NCBI GenBank assembly: GCA_021823555.1
Contig: JAKANW010000153.1
Coordinates: 1 to 6,912 of the forward strand
From: Chloroflexota bacterium
GTDB lineage: Bacteria; Chloroflexota; Anaerolineae; Anaerolineales; Villigracilaceae
DNA length: 6,912 bases
Reading direction: 5' to 3'
A program made the position numbers and the translations under genes. Below are positions 5,271-6,912 of this stretch, piece by piece. Within the stretch, counting starts at the first letter, position 1. Every line of letters starts with the position of its first letter. Below the pieces are notes generated by a model. The model was not told the DNA's origin and searched no databases. It was given only the letters and a program-made list of their open reading frames with translations.

Positions 5271-6912
5271 ATGGAATTAAGACGTTATTTTGCGCTCGTT
5301 CGCCGCTGGCTATGGCTTGGGATTCTGGGCCTGGTTGTGGGCGCGGTTGCCGGGTATTTCAGCACCGCCTATCAAACTCCAGTCTATCGCGCCAGCACGC
5401 GCTTTGTTATTCTGCGTTCCGCCCAATCGAATTTTGATTACGCAGCCTATCTCGACAGCCAGCAGTTGGTGCAGACCTACATCCAACTGTTGACCACCGA
5501 TTCCGTTCTTGAAGCCGCTTCAACCGAACTTGGGTACCCTGTGGGGGGTGGGCAGGCCAAGGCAAGCCAGGTGGATGATACGCAATTCGTGGTGCTGACC
5601 GTGGAGGATAACAATCCGCAACATGCGGCGGATATCGCCAATATTTTGGTGACCGTGCTGATCGAGAAAAACGAGGAACTCCAATCGGTCCGTTATGTGA
5701 CGGCGGAACAGAATTTGCAGGAACAGATTGACCAGGTCCTTTCCCAGATCTCGACCCTGCAAACCCAGATCAATGAGATTTCCAGCGCCACGGTGGCCGA
5801 TCAACTCAATCAGGTGCAGGCGCAGATTGACACCTTGCAAACCCAAATCAACGACCTGGAGGTCCAGGTCGCCGACCTGAAGAAAAAACCGCAGACGGTC
5901 GAGCGCAAAGCGGAGATCGCCGATAAGGAAGCCACACTCGAGCAAATCAAGCCGGTGCTGGCCCTCTACCAACAGGTGTACACCAACCTGGTGGTGCTTG
6001 GCAAACCTGTGGAAAGCGCCGACGCCACTTCGACGCGGCTGGAGCAATTGCGCACCACTCTTGCGCTCTACCAGCAGATCTACGTCAACTTGTTGAATAG
6101 CCTCGAGGCAGTGAGGCTGGCGCGCGCTCAAAACACTCCCAATGTGCGCCAGGTGGAACCGGCCATCGCCCCTTCGAAACCAATTCGCCCTCAACCCGAA
6201 CAGACCACCATGCTGGCCGCGGCCCTTGGTTTGGCGTTGGCGGCGGGGATTGCCTTCCTGGTGGAATATCTCGACATCACGCTTAAAACTATGGATGATG
6301 TGGAGCGTGTTTTGAACCTGCCTGTCATCGGCTACATCGCTCAAATCCAATATGGGAAAAAAGGCAGTGACGAGAGTCTCTACGTGACGCGCCAGCCGCG
6401 TTCCCCGGTGTCGGAGGCGTTCCGCTCGTTGCGCGCCAACCTTGAATTCACGGGCGTGGATAAGCCCATCCGCCGTATCGTGGTCACCAGCGCGGGGCCG
6501 AACGAGGGGAAGAGCACCATCTCCACCAACCTGGCGGCTATCATCGCCCAGGGCGGGAAGAAAGTGTTCCTGATTGATGCCGACCTGCGGCGTCCCAAGG
6601 TCCATCGTTTCCTGCGCCTCCCCAACCAATTTGGTTTGAGTGACCTCTTCCGCACCACCCTGCCGATGAGCGCTGTGGCGCAGAAATCGGAGGAGCACGA
6701 AAACCTCTTCGTGATCACCAGCGGGGCCCTGCCTCCCAACCCGGCGGAATTGCTCGCCTCTGCGCGCATGGATGCCCTTCTGGCCGAGGCTGAGCGTGAT
6801 GCCGACGTGATCGTGCTCGACAGCCCGCCCACACTAGTGGCTGACGCGCAGGTGCTGTCCTCCAAGGTGGACGAGGTGATCCTGGTGATCCAACCCGGTC
6901 ACACTCATGCCG
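5271..6912 (+). CDS. Wzc/ExoP-like polysaccharide co-polymerase fused to a bacterial tyrosine kinase, 3'-truncated by window edge
   Basis: 547 residues are visible with no stop before the right edge. The protein sets polysaccharide chain length and couples assembly to export, with cytoplasmic autophosphorylation on tyrosines. After MELRRYFALVRR come a first membrane helix (about 14-32) and a Wzz-type periplasmic domain. That domain contains a Gln-rich coiled coil (about 145-225), then the proline-rich approach VEPAIAPSKPIRP (295-307) and a second helix (about 314-332). The kinase half shows ExxRxxR (E382, R385, R388), the oligomerisation motif of BY-kinases. It also has Walker A GPNEGKST (409-416), Walker A' LIDADLRRP (434-442) and Walker B VIVLDSPP (513-520), all intact. 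The C-terminal tyrosine cluster would lie outside the window. The gene has its own likely promoter and a good ribosome binding site. The periplasmic domain has two internal duplications (see repeats). Family assignment is secure; the polymer is unknown. Confidence 0.94.
   Translation, partial: MELRRYFALVRRWLWLGILGLVVGAVAGYFSTAYQTPVYRASTRFVILRSAQSNFDYAAYLDSQQLVQTYIQLLTTDSVLEAASTELGYPVGGGQAKASQVDDTQFVVLTVEDNNPQHAADIANILVTVLIEKNEELQSVRYVTAEQNLQEQIDQVLSQISTLQTQINEISSATVADQLNQVQAQIDTLQTQINDLEVQVADLKKKPQTVERKAEIADKEATLEQIKPVLALYQQVYTNLVVLGKPVESADATSTRLEQLRTTLALYQQIYVNLLNSLEAVRLARAQNTPNVRQVEPAIAPSKPIRPQPEQTTMLAAALGLALAAGIAFLVEYLDITLKTMDDVERVLNLPVIGYIAQIQYGKKGSDESLYVTRQPRSPVSEAFRSLRANLEFTGVDKPIRRIVVTSAGPNEGKSTISTNLAAIIAQGGKKVFLIDADLRRPKVHRFLRLPNQFGLSDLFRTTLPMSAVAQKSEEHENLFVITSGALPPNPAELLASARMDALLAEAERDADVIVLDSPPTLVADAQVLSSKVDEVILVIQPGHTHA
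5733..5858 (+). repeat. Duplicated coiled-coil segment within the co-polymerase, 26-residue offset
   Basis: Residues 155-170 (QVLSQISTLQTQINEI) and 181-196 (QVQAQIDTLQTQINDL) match at 11 of 16 positions, offset by 78 bases. Both lie in the predicted periplasmic coiled coil. The DNA copies have diverged mostly at third positions, which suggests an old duplication kept by selection, or convergence on heptad-like sequence. Confidence 0.7.
5852..5871. repeat. 20-base near-perfect palindrome inside the co-polymerase gene
   Basis: CGACCTGGA (5852-5860) and TCCAGGTCG (5863-5871) are perfect 9-base inverted copies separated by GG. A further CGACCTG follows at 5873-5879. The stretch encodes part of the coiled coil (DLEVQV). 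It could form a tight hairpin or a protein binding site, but chance within repetitive coding sequence is also likely. Confidence 0.5.
5937..6092 (+). repeat. Duplicated pre-membrane motif within the co-polymerase, 34-residue offset
   Basis: Residues 223-240 and 257-274 (each LEQ......LALYQQ.Y.NL) match at 12 of 18 positions, offset by 102 bases. The second copy leads into NLLNSLEAVRLARAQNTPNV, the usual position of the LY..LL..-type motif just before the second membrane helix in Wzc-like proteins. The first copy is therefore an extra one. Confidence 0.75.

Noticed and set aside
5520..6698. A 392-codon open frame on the minus strand opposite the co-polymerase gene
   Set aside because: The + strand carries unmistakable Walker motifs and a Wzz domain over the same bases. 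The antisense frame is open because of G/C-biased third positions, and its product is His/Gln/Leu-rich with no recognisable domain.
1..6912. Mobile element, CRISPR, defence system or RNA gene
   Set aside because: No terminal repeats, transposase, repeat-spacer pattern, tRNA-like fold or toxin/effector motif was seen. The window is almost entirely polysaccharide biosynthesis coding sequence.

Overview
The window is part of an exopolysaccharide or capsule biosynthesis locus. It is GC-rich, with G/C-biased third codon positions, and every gene lies on the + strand. The style of the co-polymerase/kinase N-terminus and of the sugar transferase suggests a Chloroflexota (Anaerolineae-like) bacterium. 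That assignment is an impression from protein style, not a database result, and I hold it only moderately.

Layout: positions 1-5144 hold five tightly packed genes. They are the C-terminal part of a DegT/DnrJ/EryC1/StrS sugar aminotransferase (cut by the left edge), a membrane-anchored family 2 glycosyltransferase, a class I SAM-dependent methyltransferase, a polyprenyl-phosphate sugar-1-phosphate transferase fused to a four-helix membrane plus Rossmann module, and a nucleotidyltransferase-fold protein of unknown role. The first four genes overlap their neighbours by 11-17 bases and the fifth starts 3 bases after the fourth, so they look like one translationally coupled operon. A 126-base gap (5145-5270) carries an inverted repeat, a plausible sigma-70-type promoter and a ribosome binding site. 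After it comes a Wzc/ExoP-like polysaccharide co-polymerase fused to a bacterial tyrosine kinase, which runs off the right edge with no stop codon. It is open from 5271 to 6912.

How the genes could work together (inference from families): the aminotransferase makes an amino-sugar nucleotide; the sugar transferase loads the first sugar phosphate onto the undecaprenyl carrier; the glycosyltransferase extends the repeat unit; the methyltransferase may decorate or cap it; the co-polymerase/kinase controls chain length and export. No flippase (Wzx), polymerase (Wzy) or outer-membrane exporter is in the window.

The most unusual feature is the sugar transferase. Its catalytic domain is N-terminal and its four-helix plus Rossmann module is C-terminal, the reverse of the usual order in WbaP/WcaJ-type enzymes. 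I found no RNA genes, CRISPR arrays, insertion sequences or defence systems.
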